Shown: piece by piece, positions 24,113 through 34,858 of the stretch | Layout: each line of letters starts with the position of its first letter | Numbering within the stretch: position 1 is the stretch's first letter | Assembly: GCA_030435675.1 (NCBI GenBank) | Contig: CM059625.1 | Location: forward strand, 16,988,001 to 17,052,000 | DNA: 64,000 nt | Reading direction: 5' to 3' | Source of the DNA: Steinernema hermaphroditum | Lineage: Eukaryota > Nematoda > Chromadorea > Rhabditida > Steinernematidae | The notes under the pieces: generated by a model | Seen by the model: the letters and a program-made list of their open reading frames with translations, nothing else | What the model was told of the DNA's origin: nothing | Databases searched by the model: none | Translations under genes and position numbers: made by a program

Positions 24113-24995
24113 ATGCTGAGCAGTCGGAATTTTGCGCGAATTTTCCGGTCAGCAGTGGCCAGCTCGCGGATCATCCAGCCATCGTCGTCAACTTTGCTTA
24201 TTTCTGGTAAGTTCGCTGTTTATGTTTTTGAATTTACAACTGATCTTTTAGATCGCTCGATTTTCATCCAAGTGCAGGATACGCCGAACCCAATGACTCT
24301 GAAGTTTCTCCCCGGACAGCAAATTCTTGGCGATGGAGCGTCAACATACGATTTTTCCTCCGTTTCGCAAGCGAAGGCTAGTCCGTTAGCGATGCAACTG
24401 TTCCGTGTGGATGGAGTGAAGAGCGTATTCTTCGGCGAAGATTTCATCACAATCACAAAACAGTCTGAAGATACCGAATGGGCGCTCATGAAGCCGGACA
24501 TCTTTGCGACGATTATGGATTTCCTGCAGTCAGGAAAGCCGATCATCACCGATGTTTCCGCTGCCGACCAGGGACCGACGGATACGAGTAAATACAGCAG
24601 ATTGTCAAGAAATTCACTATAACTAACAACTTTAGCGATTTTGCCAGATGATGACGATGTTGTCGCCATGATCAAGGAGCTTCTCGAGTCTCGCGTACGC
24701 CCGATGGTGCAAGAAGACGGTGGAGACATCACATACAAGGGGTTCGAGGATGGAGTCGTTAAGTTAAAGCTCAAGGTTCGTCGATGTTGATTTGCGGATG
24801 CTCTAAAATCTGTTTTTGTAGGGATCGTGTACAGGGTGCCCTAGTTCGTCAGTAACTTTAAAGGCAGGCATCAAAAACATGCTTCAGTTTTATGTCCCTG
24901 AAGTGAAGGATGTAGTCGAAGTCAAAGACGAAGCTGACGATCTTATTGAAAAAGAGTTAGAGAAGTTCGAGAAAACTCTAGGAAAGTTTGACTGA
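24113..24995 (+). CDS. nfu-1: NFU1 mitochondrial Fe-S cluster scaffold/carrier
   Basis: NFU1 delivers [4Fe-4S] clusters to mitochondrial enzymes such as lipoyl synthase and complex I/II. Exons 24113-24206, 24252-24587, 24636-24775 and 24822-24995 give 247 aa. The first 30 residues ([19 protein letters not shown]) are basic, Ser-rich and free of acidic residues, as in a mitochondrial presequence. The Nfu N-terminal domain follows with [18 protein letters not shown] and [15 protein letters not shown]. The NifU-like C-terminal domain has the cluster-binding CXXC in [17 protein letters not shown] (Cys193 and Cys196) preceded by VQEDGGDI. Length and domain order match the family. The stop codon is 295 bases before the CDC50 start and no AATAAA was seen in that gap, which is compatible with an operon. 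Confidence 0.95.
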
Positions 24996-25290
24996 TGATC
25001 AGTTATAGTTCGAAATCTTTATAAACTATATTTGTTCTGGTTGCCTTTTGACAATATGCATCTGTTTTTATACAGAACGTTCCATATTTGTTACACACCG
25101 TCGATTGAGATTTATTGCGGTTGAGAACGCTATCAGTTCGCTGTCTCTTCTTTGTTTACTCTTGTCAATCGATTCAGACGGTACATGACGTGTTGTTCCA
25201 TTTCGTTGCTTCCCGTGATTTTTGCGCGAAACTGTTAGTCGTTCCTTTTAAGATGATCTACTGACGGAGTGACTGCTGGAACTTGTCGAA

Positions 25291-26740
25291 ATGGCTCGCT
25301 CTGGTGACAATGCGCAACCTGGAACATCGCGAAACTCACCACCTAACTCACCGCCTAGTTCCGTAAACTCGCCGAGAACAGCGAAGAACAAGCCGAAAGG
25401 TGCGATGGTACAGCTGATACTTTGTGCCTTATTGTAATTTACTATAGCTTCACTACTACGTCAGCAGAAACTGCCAGCATGGCAGCCGATATTAAACGCA
25501 GCGACTGTTATCCCGATGATTTTCGGTGTAGGGATAGTTTTTCTTCCTATTGGAATCGTGCTCTTCTTAGCTGCCAACGGAGGTTTGTTCATTATTTTGT
25601 ATAATCATTGTACAAATATTATTTTAAGTGACGGAATCCGACTTTCTTTACTCGTGCAAGAAAACTATTGTAACAGATCCCGATATTTATAATCAGTATC
25701 GTAACATTAATGATTGTAATATAACGTTGCAACTAAGCGAGAAATTTGAGGTAAGTGCTAATGTTCATGTGTACTAATGCTCTTTAATAATCAAATTTCA
25801 GGGTGATGTATATTTCTATTATCGTTTGGAAAATTACTTTCAAAACCATAGAAGATATCTGAAGAGCAGAAGTGATAAGCAGCTGCTAGGAAATCTGGAG
25901 GCAGTCAGTGACTGTCAGCCATATGATCGCGCAAACAGTAGCAGCAACACGCAACCTGCTTACGCACCTTGTGGCGCCGTGGCCAACTCGATGTTTAACG
26001 GTACGTTTTATTTTAGTGGATCGAATATCGCTAATATCCTTACCGTTTCTATCGTTAGGATCAGCCAGCTAATCACTTGCAATTACAGATACGTTCAAGT
26101 TATTTTACAACGGCAATCAAGTTCCATTCACGTATAAAGGCGTTGTTTGGGAGGTTGACAAAAATGTGAAGTTTAAGAACCCAACTTGCGCTGACTGTAA
26201 GACTTTGGCCGAAGCATTCAAGGTGTGATTGTCGTGTACCTGTCCAAGATAACGTTAGAATTCTGCAGGGTACAGTGAAGCCGAAGAATTGGATGAAACC
26301 CGTTTATGAGCTTGATCTCGCTGACCCAAACAACAACGGATTTCTGAACACCGATTTGATCGTTTGGATGCGGACAGCGGCCTTACCCGATTTCCGCAAA
26401 TTGTATAGGATTTTGGACAGGCCTGCAAACAGCATTTTTGCGAATGGTCTGCCTGCCGGAAATTACACGCTCACCGTCCAGGACAACTATCCTGTCGACG
26501 ACTTCCATGGAAAGAAGCACTTCATCATAAGTACGACAAGTTGGGCAGGAGGCAAAAACTTGTTCCTCGGCATAACGTACATGGTCGTGGGTTCATTATG
26601 TATCTTACTTGGACTGGTATTCCTCGTAATTCACATGAACTTCGGAAGCTCGTATGTGACGCCATCGTTGTCATGCTCACAATCATATGGGCTTTTTTAG
26701 ACTGCGAGAGTTAGCCAACATTCAGGATTCCATGCACTGA
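25291..26740 (+). CDS. CDC50/TMEM30 family P4-ATPase (flippase) subunit
   Basis: CDC50 proteins are obligatory partners of P4-ATPase phospholipid flippases and escort them from the ER. Exons 25291-25399, 25448-25582, 25629-25750, 25802-26000, 26089-26222, 26269-26651 and 26701-26740 give 373 aa. A Ser/Pro-rich cytosolic N-terminus precedes [20 protein letters not shown] and TM1. The ectodomain has the expected cysteines and sequons and the family motifs [20 protein letters not shown] and [14 protein letters not shown]2 is [20 protein letters not shown] and the protein ends with a short tail ([12 protein letters not shown]). The last intron (26652-26700) was inferred: without it the frame stays open for 15 further codons with no family resemblance. 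C. elegans has several paralogues (chat-1 group); I cannot say which this is. Confidence 0.93.
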
Positions 26741-26787
26741 AGCCAAGTGAATTCGTCCTACTGTGATATGTGTATATGTTGAAATGT

Positions 26788-26793
26788 AATAAA
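26788..26793 (+). terminator. Polyadenylation signal of the CDC50 gene
   Basis: AATAAA 48 bases after the stop codon and about 220 bases before the next ATG. Confidence 0.6.
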
Positions 26794-26974
26794 CGTGTCA
26801 ATGAAAGTACAGCTTTTAGGCTGGGATGAAGAAGACATTGAATGGCTTGTTTGAATATCTGATCCCGCCCGATGTTCGCGTTGTGGCTCCACACTGTCGC
26901 GTCGGCTTGGAGTCATTGCCGCATTAACGCTCGAACAAGGCCAGTCGGCGGCCATTTGTTCATTGTGGCTTGAA

Positions 26975-26988
26975 CAAGGTCTTTGCAG
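26975..26988 (+). promoter_or_regulatory. Possible trans-splice acceptor of the type I receptor gene
   Basis: AAGGTCTTTGCAG ends at 26988, 21 bases before the ATG. Together with the AATAAA about 195 bases upstream it resembles the spacing between genes in nematode operons. Confidence 0.4.
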
Positions 26989-27009
26989 TTTGCGGAATGA
27001 CCGTTTAAC

Positions 27010-30000
27010 ATGAGTCTCCTGTCCTGTCTGGTACTACTTTTCTGTTTCCGTCTGTTCGACGGTTTTGGTTTGAGGGAGAAACCGCAACGGAGCGATGACG
27101 ATGGCGCCATCGACGGGCTGCCAGGTGCGTTGCGACCTTTCAGACTCATTCTTTAACTCCTGTTAGAACATACCGACGTCTACGATTTAAAAGCGAAACT
27201 ACGCGCGCTCTATCCCGATTACAATAGACACCGCGGAAACAAGATGAAAAGCATTACGAAGCAGAATCTATGCTTCTGCAACGAGGACGAAATCTGCGAT
27301 CGTAATCAGACATGTATAAAGGAAACCGGCGCTGCATGTTTCCATGCAGTTACCGAAAAGTTCAATAAGGAGGAAAGAATAATGGAAACTTGGCACGTCT
27401 TCGGCTGCGCTCCATTAGAAAACGGTTCGAACGGCTCCCATCTGACATGCAACGGATATCGCCCACACCATAACATTCCGCTATCCATCAGTTGTTGCTA
27501 CGAGGGGAACTATTGCAACAAGCACATTAAACCTCATCCGTATTCGAACGCTATATATCGTAAGTCATAGCTCTTTCATTGAGAGAAAATCCCCTGTGCT
27601 CTGCAAAACTACAACAAAATTGGAAAATTTGGGCGATCGCTGGATAATACATTCCCTGTCCGGTATTATATAATTCACAAGCTTTGTGATGTAAAATAGA
27701 TCTCGGATTTAGTTTTCTGAACTGTGCAACCAGACATCAAAACCACCATCTTTATAAGCACTTGAAGTTTGAGCATCTGATCATTTTTGACGTTATAATT
27801 TTCAGCTCATAGCGGTCAACCCTCGGCCGAACTGTCTTCTGAAACACCATGGATGCCGTTCATGATTGTTTCGATTGTGATAGCCTTAATGGTCTCCGGT
27901 GTCATTGCTACCTTTCTCTATTCGCGATCTAAGGAGCTCCCGGAAAAACGTACGTTTCCCTGACTTGAGACCTAGTAATATATTCCGTCACTTCAGCAAA
28001 CGAAACAGCAGAAAAAACCCCATTGAAAACGGCGAATGACTCCGAGCCCGTTGAGGATGAACTGTTGATCGATATGAGGCAAGTAATTAATTTTTCCATA
28101 AACAAGTATTCATAAGTATCAAACATCCCAAAGGATACGTGCTATGCCATCATTTTCCTACTTTATGTGCAGCACTCAGACATTTTAATTTCTTTACAGT
28201 TTGCATTCTTTTTGTTTTGGTTATATTGTAACTGTCTTCAAATCAAGTAGAAGCATAACCCCTACCCGTTGATATAGTCATCAGTCTAGTTTGTGAGCAA
28301 AATCCGGATTCCTCGTTCGGAGAATACGCAGGGTATTCAATCAAAAAATGCCTTTGGGCCAACTGCTCACCTCTTTACCTCATGTGCCAAGAGAGTGCCA
28401 TATTAACGTCCAACAGGAATCTATCAGCCCAAAGTGGAGATTCATTGTGGCGGTCGCCTTGATCGGAAGGGCCGAACTTTTTGAGGATTGCTCGTGTTAC
28501 GATGTGTGGTGAACACTTTTCATCGTACAAACAAATACCGTAAGAAACCGATACATATCAGTGCACTTCCCAATTAAGTGTTGGGTTAAGGACCATCCTG
28601 GCACAACAGGAACTCCAAGATAAGGAACTATGTAATGGAAAGACGATGAATCATAATGTGGGATGAGTGCTAACTGCACTCAACAACGCACTTAGCTGTT
28701 CCAACCAGAGAGTAGCATTGCAAAACATAGGTCATTTACACAGTCACCCCTTTTCAACTGAGCAACCCAGTAGCTTTTCCCTACACGTCAGGAGCACGAT
28801 AGGCCAAACCAGCCGAAGAAGGGATCGATATCTCTCTTTTCTTCTGAAGATTTCATTTTCAGCAGCGGATCAGGTTCTGGTGCAGCAGTGTTGAACAACA
28901 GAACAATCGCTATGATGCTGGAACTGGATAAAGAAGTCGTGGGAAAAGGTCGATATGGAGAAGTGCGGAGGGCGATGTTTCGCGGAAGCAAAGTGGCCGT
29001 GAAGACCTTCTACACAACAGAAGAAGAGTCATGGAGGAATGAACGTGAAATTTATCAAACGCAGATGCTCAACCATGAGAATATTTTGCGTAGGATCAGA
29101 TGCACAATGATGTGGTTATGATGTAAAGGTTTTCAGAGTTCAAGGCAGCCGACATCAGCAGCGTCGATTCAATGACTCAAATGCTTCTCATAACAGACTT
29201 TCACGAACTCGGCTCACTCTACGATTATCTCAGGAGAGCTCCAGTGACGCTTGAGGAAGCTATCAGTCTCGCATTTACGACCATCTGTGGAATTGAGCAC
29301 ATCCACAATCCAGTCAGAGGTACAGGCAACCAGTACAAACCTCAAATTGCCCACCGTGACATTAAGTCGAAGAATGTGATTGTTAAGAGGAAGGGCGTAT
29401 GCTGCATAGCCGACTTTGGCTTAGCTGTCAGATTGTGAGTTTTGTATGGAAAAACGTGCGATACTAAGCAAATTCAGCGAAGACGAACTGCTTCCCCGAA
29501 ACGTGAAAATTCGTGTGGGAACGAAACGTTATATGTCACCTGAAGTGTTGGCAGAAGCGCTGGACCCCTACAACTTTGACGCTTTTAAGCTCTCCGACAT
29601 CTATTCATTCTCGATGCTTTTGTGGGAAATCCTCGTCGGCGTCGACGTAAGTTACCAATAATAGCCGTCTTACTGTATCTTGATGATGTTTAGTTTTCGC
29701 CGTTCGAAAACAAGCGCAAATCCCACGAAACGCTAAGCAGTTTGAATGATGGTGAGCCACGCCGAGATGCAGTAAGCGTACCGCGGACGCCAGTCGAAAT
29801 GCCTAAGGTAATCAGTGAACTTGACAAAATAGGATTAAGCAAATAACATGTAGACGTGCAACGGCAAAAACAAGATGAGCGAGTCAAACAACTCCTCGAG
29901 CAACTCCTCAGGCCGTGGTTCAAGCAACTCTCTGGGCCACGGATCGAGCAGTTCCTCCAACTCCTCCGAGACGAGCAATTCTTCGGGCCGCGGCTCGAGT

Positions 30001-30670
30001 GGTTCTTCAGGTCATGGAACGGCATCACGCACCAATAGTCAGTGCATCAGCTTGTCCATTTCTAACGACCTTCACGCGCATCACGATGCTCTCGAAGCAA
30101 TTCCGGAGATTGCAGTGGACAACTACAATAAAGTGCCGTCGAACTGCGCGCAGATTGATAAGGTAGTTGATAAATCAAGCAACGTAAACGCAACCGAATC
30201 GTAGAGGGAAATAACAAACTCCGAAGGCAACCCATCGGGCTTACTCAATTCCAACAATGCCATTGAATCGGAGTGGAGTTTACCTAAAAAGTTTCAACGA
30301 AGAATTCCGTTCGAAGGTGACGTTGAGCCTGATCCGTCATTCGTCGAAATGCAGAAAGTGGTCTGTCAGCAAAAACAACGCCCCTATGTTGTGCCAAAGT
30401 GGACAGATGGATCAGATGTAGGCAAGCATTTGAGGTGCCTTTATAGAATCAGTTTTTCAGCCAATTGTGACAAAGTACTACAACTTAATGAACGAGTGCT
30501 GGAGTGAGCAGCCAAACAGTCGTCATACATCGCTAAAAATCAAAATGACACTGGCTGCATTGCTGGATGAAGCACAGAAAGTGTATGGAGAGCACGGAAG
30601 AAGGGATCTTGTACATCAAACAAATGGATCAAGCGATAGTGGATACGACTCCAAGAGCCCTATTCTCTAA
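27010..30670 (+). CDS. TGF-beta/BMP type I receptor serine/threonine kinase (SMA-6/DAF-1 class)
   Basis: Exons 27010-27124, 27167-27559, 27806-27949, 27997-28078, 28863-29089, 29137-29434, 29478-29646, 29694-29807, 29854-30162, 30205-30417 and 30461-30670 give 757 aa. In order: signal peptide ([16 protein letters not shown]), Cys-rich activin-type ectodomain ending [11 protein letters not shown] ([20 protein letters not shown]), GS box SGSGSG near residue 246, and a kinase domain with [29 protein letters not shown] and [11 protein letters not shown]. The GS box marks it as type I. The L45 loop region ([19 protein letters not shown]) looks closer to BMP-type than to TGF-beta/activin-type receptors, so SMA-6 is more likely than DAF-1. 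A Ser/Gly/Asn-rich insert of about 170 residues splits the C-lobe. Intron 4 has a GC donor (AG|GCAAGT). Confidence 0.93.
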
Positions 30671-31108
30671 TCCCATGTGTCAACACTTGTCATTATTTCT
30701 AGTCCTAGGCACAAATCTCATTTATTTGTTTGCAAAATTTTATTGCACCTTACCCCCTCAAGATTCTGTGTCATGCAGGATTATCGGAAAGTTCTGTGGA
30801 ATGTCATACGCGACTTTTTCGTAACAAAGCACGTTTTCCTCGGATAGCGAAAAATACCACGTTATTCAACCCACATATGTATACCATTAACTTAAATCAA
30901 AATCGCCAACTCCAGTGTCGCAGGCTTTATCACGTTTCTTGAGATTTTCGACCACTGCCGCAAGCGTTTTGCCGCTCAAAAATTTCGCAGAATTTTCTCA
31001 TAACTCTATACATAAGTCGATATGCCTTACCATTGTGAATAGACCGGTTATTTTCCCACTCCCGTATTTACGTCTTCCGTTTACTATATGTGCCTTTACT
31101 GCAGATCA

Positions 31109-31114
31109 ATAAAT
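31109..31114 (+). terminator. Candidate polyadenylation signal of the receptor kinase gene
   Basis: AATAAA about 440 bases after the stop codon. Confidence 0.4.
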
Positions 31115-31189
31115 TTTTCAGAAAACCCAAGTCTACCATCATTGGCAAAATGAAATGCCACAATAGTATCGCGTTGCAAACAAGGGTGG

Positions 31190-31262
31190 GTTTCGGGTTA
31201 CGGGTCAGCGTAGCGGTTAGCGCGTAAATATGGTTTTGCGCTTTCAGGTTCGAGGGTTTTTG
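31190..31262 (+). repeat. tRNA-like fossil, probably a SINE head
   Basis: The stretch has a D-arm-like GTAGCGGTTAGCGC and, about 35 bases later, a box-B-like AGGTTCGAGGG, in the spacing of an internal pol III promoter. No anticodon stem or closed acceptor stem can be drawn, so it is not a functional tRNA gene. Confidence 0.35.
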
Positions 31263-34200
31263 TCAGCATTAAGCATTGGATGAATTAAGTAGTGCTGTTC
31301 CTGCGCTCCGGCCATCTAAGCGCGGTCACTGCGAGTTGCTGAGTATTGGTAACGCGGGCTTGGTTGCATTAGGCATTCTTTAGGCATTATGATAATTGAA
31401 CTTTTTGTCGACTTACCGTGTATAGTGCTGATATCTTCAAAGTGCAGATTCGTGTTGCGGTGTCTGGTGACCAATACGTGCACAATTACTTTGATTGATG
31501 CTCTGTTCTTGCACGACCCACTTAATTTAAGTAAAGTTTGAACTTGGTTCAAATTTCGGAAATTTGGTATAATAATCTGATTCGAGTCAACGCAATCAGC
31601 CGATAATAAAATAAGACATGAGTTAAATATAGTAGACGTGTTTCGTAGACGTTTCGTGGTAGACATGAGATCCCGTTGCTTTCAAAGTGAAGAAAGAATA
31701 ATCACCCTCTTCTTTTCTTTGTGCTTATTTAGATGTGTACTGAACCTAGTTTCTAGAGTGAAGGGTAGCTGATACTATAGGTGTCTTGACCTTTTCCGAA
31801 ACAGGATATGTTTAATAAGGTAGTTCCTTCTATAAAATGTAGTCTACTAAAGCCACAAATCGTTGACTGAATTACGTAGTGTGAGTTCGACTTCGTGTTA
31901 AAAAAAAAGGAAGCCACGAAGACTTCCAAAGTTGTTATTCGGAACGCCTGCATTTTGTAATGAAGCCCTTATTATTATCGCAGTCCATTCACAAAATTGT
32001 TTCGAAGACGATCCTTCATTTTCAAGAAGCCTCGCGCTTGTTTTCGTTAATTTCCTTATTGACTATAGATCATCCCCAAACACAATTTGTCTTATCCTCG
32101 AAATCAGCTTATGCCGATTCTTCTGCGTTGCTCCTTCACATAATTCAGCTCAAATGCCAACAAATCCGCTTAAAGTGTACAAGAATTGTAGTAGTTCCGA
32201 GGATATTCTGCATAAGCAGTAGCGTGTGCCCACGTGATAATCCCTGGCCCCGTCCACTGTCCCAGCGAACAACAACATAATCCCACGTTTGGGCTTTCTT
32301 GCAAATGAACACCAAATAGTGCTTGTTGAACGCGGGAAGATGACGAGTTTGCTTACAGAGTTTCACACGCAAACAAAGGCTGATGCTGAGCAAATGAAGC
32401 AATCACTGTAAGCACGATGTGCATGTCGTAGAGTTCAGCATCCGGAGCAAACTTTACATGTTCAAGCACACTTCTTCTTCCTTTCTTCATGCACTTTGTA
32501 ACATACGGCTACAATTAGCGAAAGCTCAAATTGGTGAATTCTTTGAACTCTGACGTCCCTTGACTGCTTTATCAATGTGCGCTTAATTTCGGCATTCCTT
32601 CACGTCTTGCACCCCCCAATCACAGAAACGTTTGCGGGGGCTGAACCTCTCGGAATTCTTGCCATACCGAACTCCGTCTAATTATCGTCTTCCCTCGGCT
32701 TCGCGCGGCTTCACGAAGAATGCATGAAGAAAAGGATTGCGGTTTTGCTATGGCTATCATAATGTTGTTCGCTAGGCGGCGCTAGAGAGAGTCATAAGCT
32801 TATGGTATGGCCAAGAAGCATGCTAGTAATACTATTTACCCGAAGATGATATTCGGAAACGCATCTGTGATACGTGTGAAGGCGGATGTGTGCGCATATG
32901 CAGGACCTTATCTACCCCCTTAGAGCTTTTAAGAAAAAGGCAGTTAATTAATTGAGGTGCTGCCCTCTGCGGTGGAGGCGTGAATGAATAAAAGCCTGAT
33001 TAATTATCGACCGCAGAAACATTTTTTTCGGCGTCTATTGTGCAAGCGAGTCAGCTAAGCATTTTCTGTCGTCCTGGTAGGCGTTAGCGGAAACACTCAT
33101 AAAACATCTTATCCACCGTGTTAAAGCGTTTTTTTTACGTTTATATTTTGGCGAGGGCATCGAATGAGTCAAAGGGAGGAATAGAAAAACACCCACCAGT
33201 CAGCTCGTCCGCAGCATTTCAAAAAGCGTAGAAGGCCTACGATGCCTCAATACAAACGCATTGTCCGCCTGCGAGGCTTCGTAATTCACAGTGTTCTAGC
33301 TCACCTTAATCCCTTCGACCTTTGTAAATGATTTAGCTATTCTTTCATTCTGCAAAGGTCATTATCGTGGTTGTTTGCGCGGAGAAGACCTCTCACACAC
33401 AGAGATCAATAGTCGAGTAGCCAGAATCGTACTTGTGCATTGTCTGTACACTTTTTCCTGCAACACATCACAACATTGTACTTCCGTAAATTCGTGTGTC
33501 AAAGTGTAAAGCTACATTTTTCTGTTTCCGTCATAAACGTTGGACTAATCCTTAAGTGTTTAAGTGTTTTAAGCAAGTCCGCAACACACCGGAACCCTTA
33601 ACCTTTCCGACGGCGTGCATTAATCACATTTTGAAGAGCGCGCAGCATGAAAGATGAGAGATATGGGCCATAGGAGAATTGAAATCGGAGAGAGGAGTGC
33701 GGCGACCCGCGTCGACCTGGTCTCGAGGTTTCTAATCTCGTGTTTTTTGATGCGTGCCGCGTATTCTCATTAGCTATGAATGTCGGCGCGCTGCGCAACG
33801 TCAGCGTCACTAACTAGCTGATGTATAAGTCACGGACCGGCTGGATAAGATTGTAGTGCGACTTTCAGGTAATCCTTTTGTTTTCTCACGACTATTTTGT
33901 ACTCTGATGCCGATGTTGAATTACGCTCAATCAAAACTGGGTACAATTTTCTTAGTTATTATGCGTAGGAAGGATACGGACAGCTCATCTATGGCTGCCG
34001 ATGTTTTCTTTCCGGTTATGCACAATATTTGTTAATCTAATCTTTGATAAACGGTAAACATTTTATGGATGTAGCACCTTTCATCAAGATGAATCCCTAT
34101 GCATGCATTCATACGTTGGATTCGCCTCCATCGTTAGGCGAGGAGGGAGTGGATGTCCGGAAGCGGTCCACACGCTGACCCCGCCTCATTTTCCTTAGTG

Positions 34201-34858
34201 CACGTCGAAGCGCCTTCCCTAGTCTTTTGCGCATAAAATCGTCAGCTGAGCTGGACTGTTCCCTCGTTCACCTTTCGCTTGTTTTCTCACCACATTTCTT
34301 CGCGATTAAACGCTGTCGCTCGAGTGCGTGTCGCGATAACCTCATTATTATTATGTAAATCACATTGCTCAATCAGCGCTAATAAGGGGAGTTGCCTTTT
34401 CGGAATAAGACAAGTTCTCTTTTGTACGAAGCGAGTAAGTTTAAGCGTTAAACTTAACGCGCGGACAACATCTGATCTCATAGCGATCTGCCTGATAGGG
34501 ATGAAGACACACTGCGGTCAAATGTCAAAAGAATGCGTGATGTCGAAAGCGCAATAACCAATTAATCACATACTCTGGAGTTCACCTACCCTCCTATCAT
34601 GTGTGCTTCTCAGGCTGCCCCATCGTTGAGTTCAGGCTTTTCCTCACACTGAGCTTCACCGAGTGTTTCGCCAAATTGTTAGGTATCTTCACATAACGCG
34701 CCATGCCAGTCATTACAATTAACATTTATCTGTATTGGATGAAGAGGGAAAAGCAGTGGCTCATTATCGGACGCAGTTTCAGGGAAGACATACCTTCTAC
34801 GAAGACGGCATTGGCTACAGGAGCGATTTGACGGGATCATTTGCTACTGCAAACCGCG

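Larger units (their letters stand above)
30671..34858 (+). other. Intergenic region before the BED/hAT gene
   Basis: About 4.2 kb. It begins with the probable receptor 3' UTR and includes one tRNA-like fossil (31190-31262). Short open frames on both strands overlap each other and lack conserved motifs. An acceptor-like GCGACTTTCAG ends near 33868 and could belong to an unseen 5' UTR exon of the downstream gene. Confidence 0.5.
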
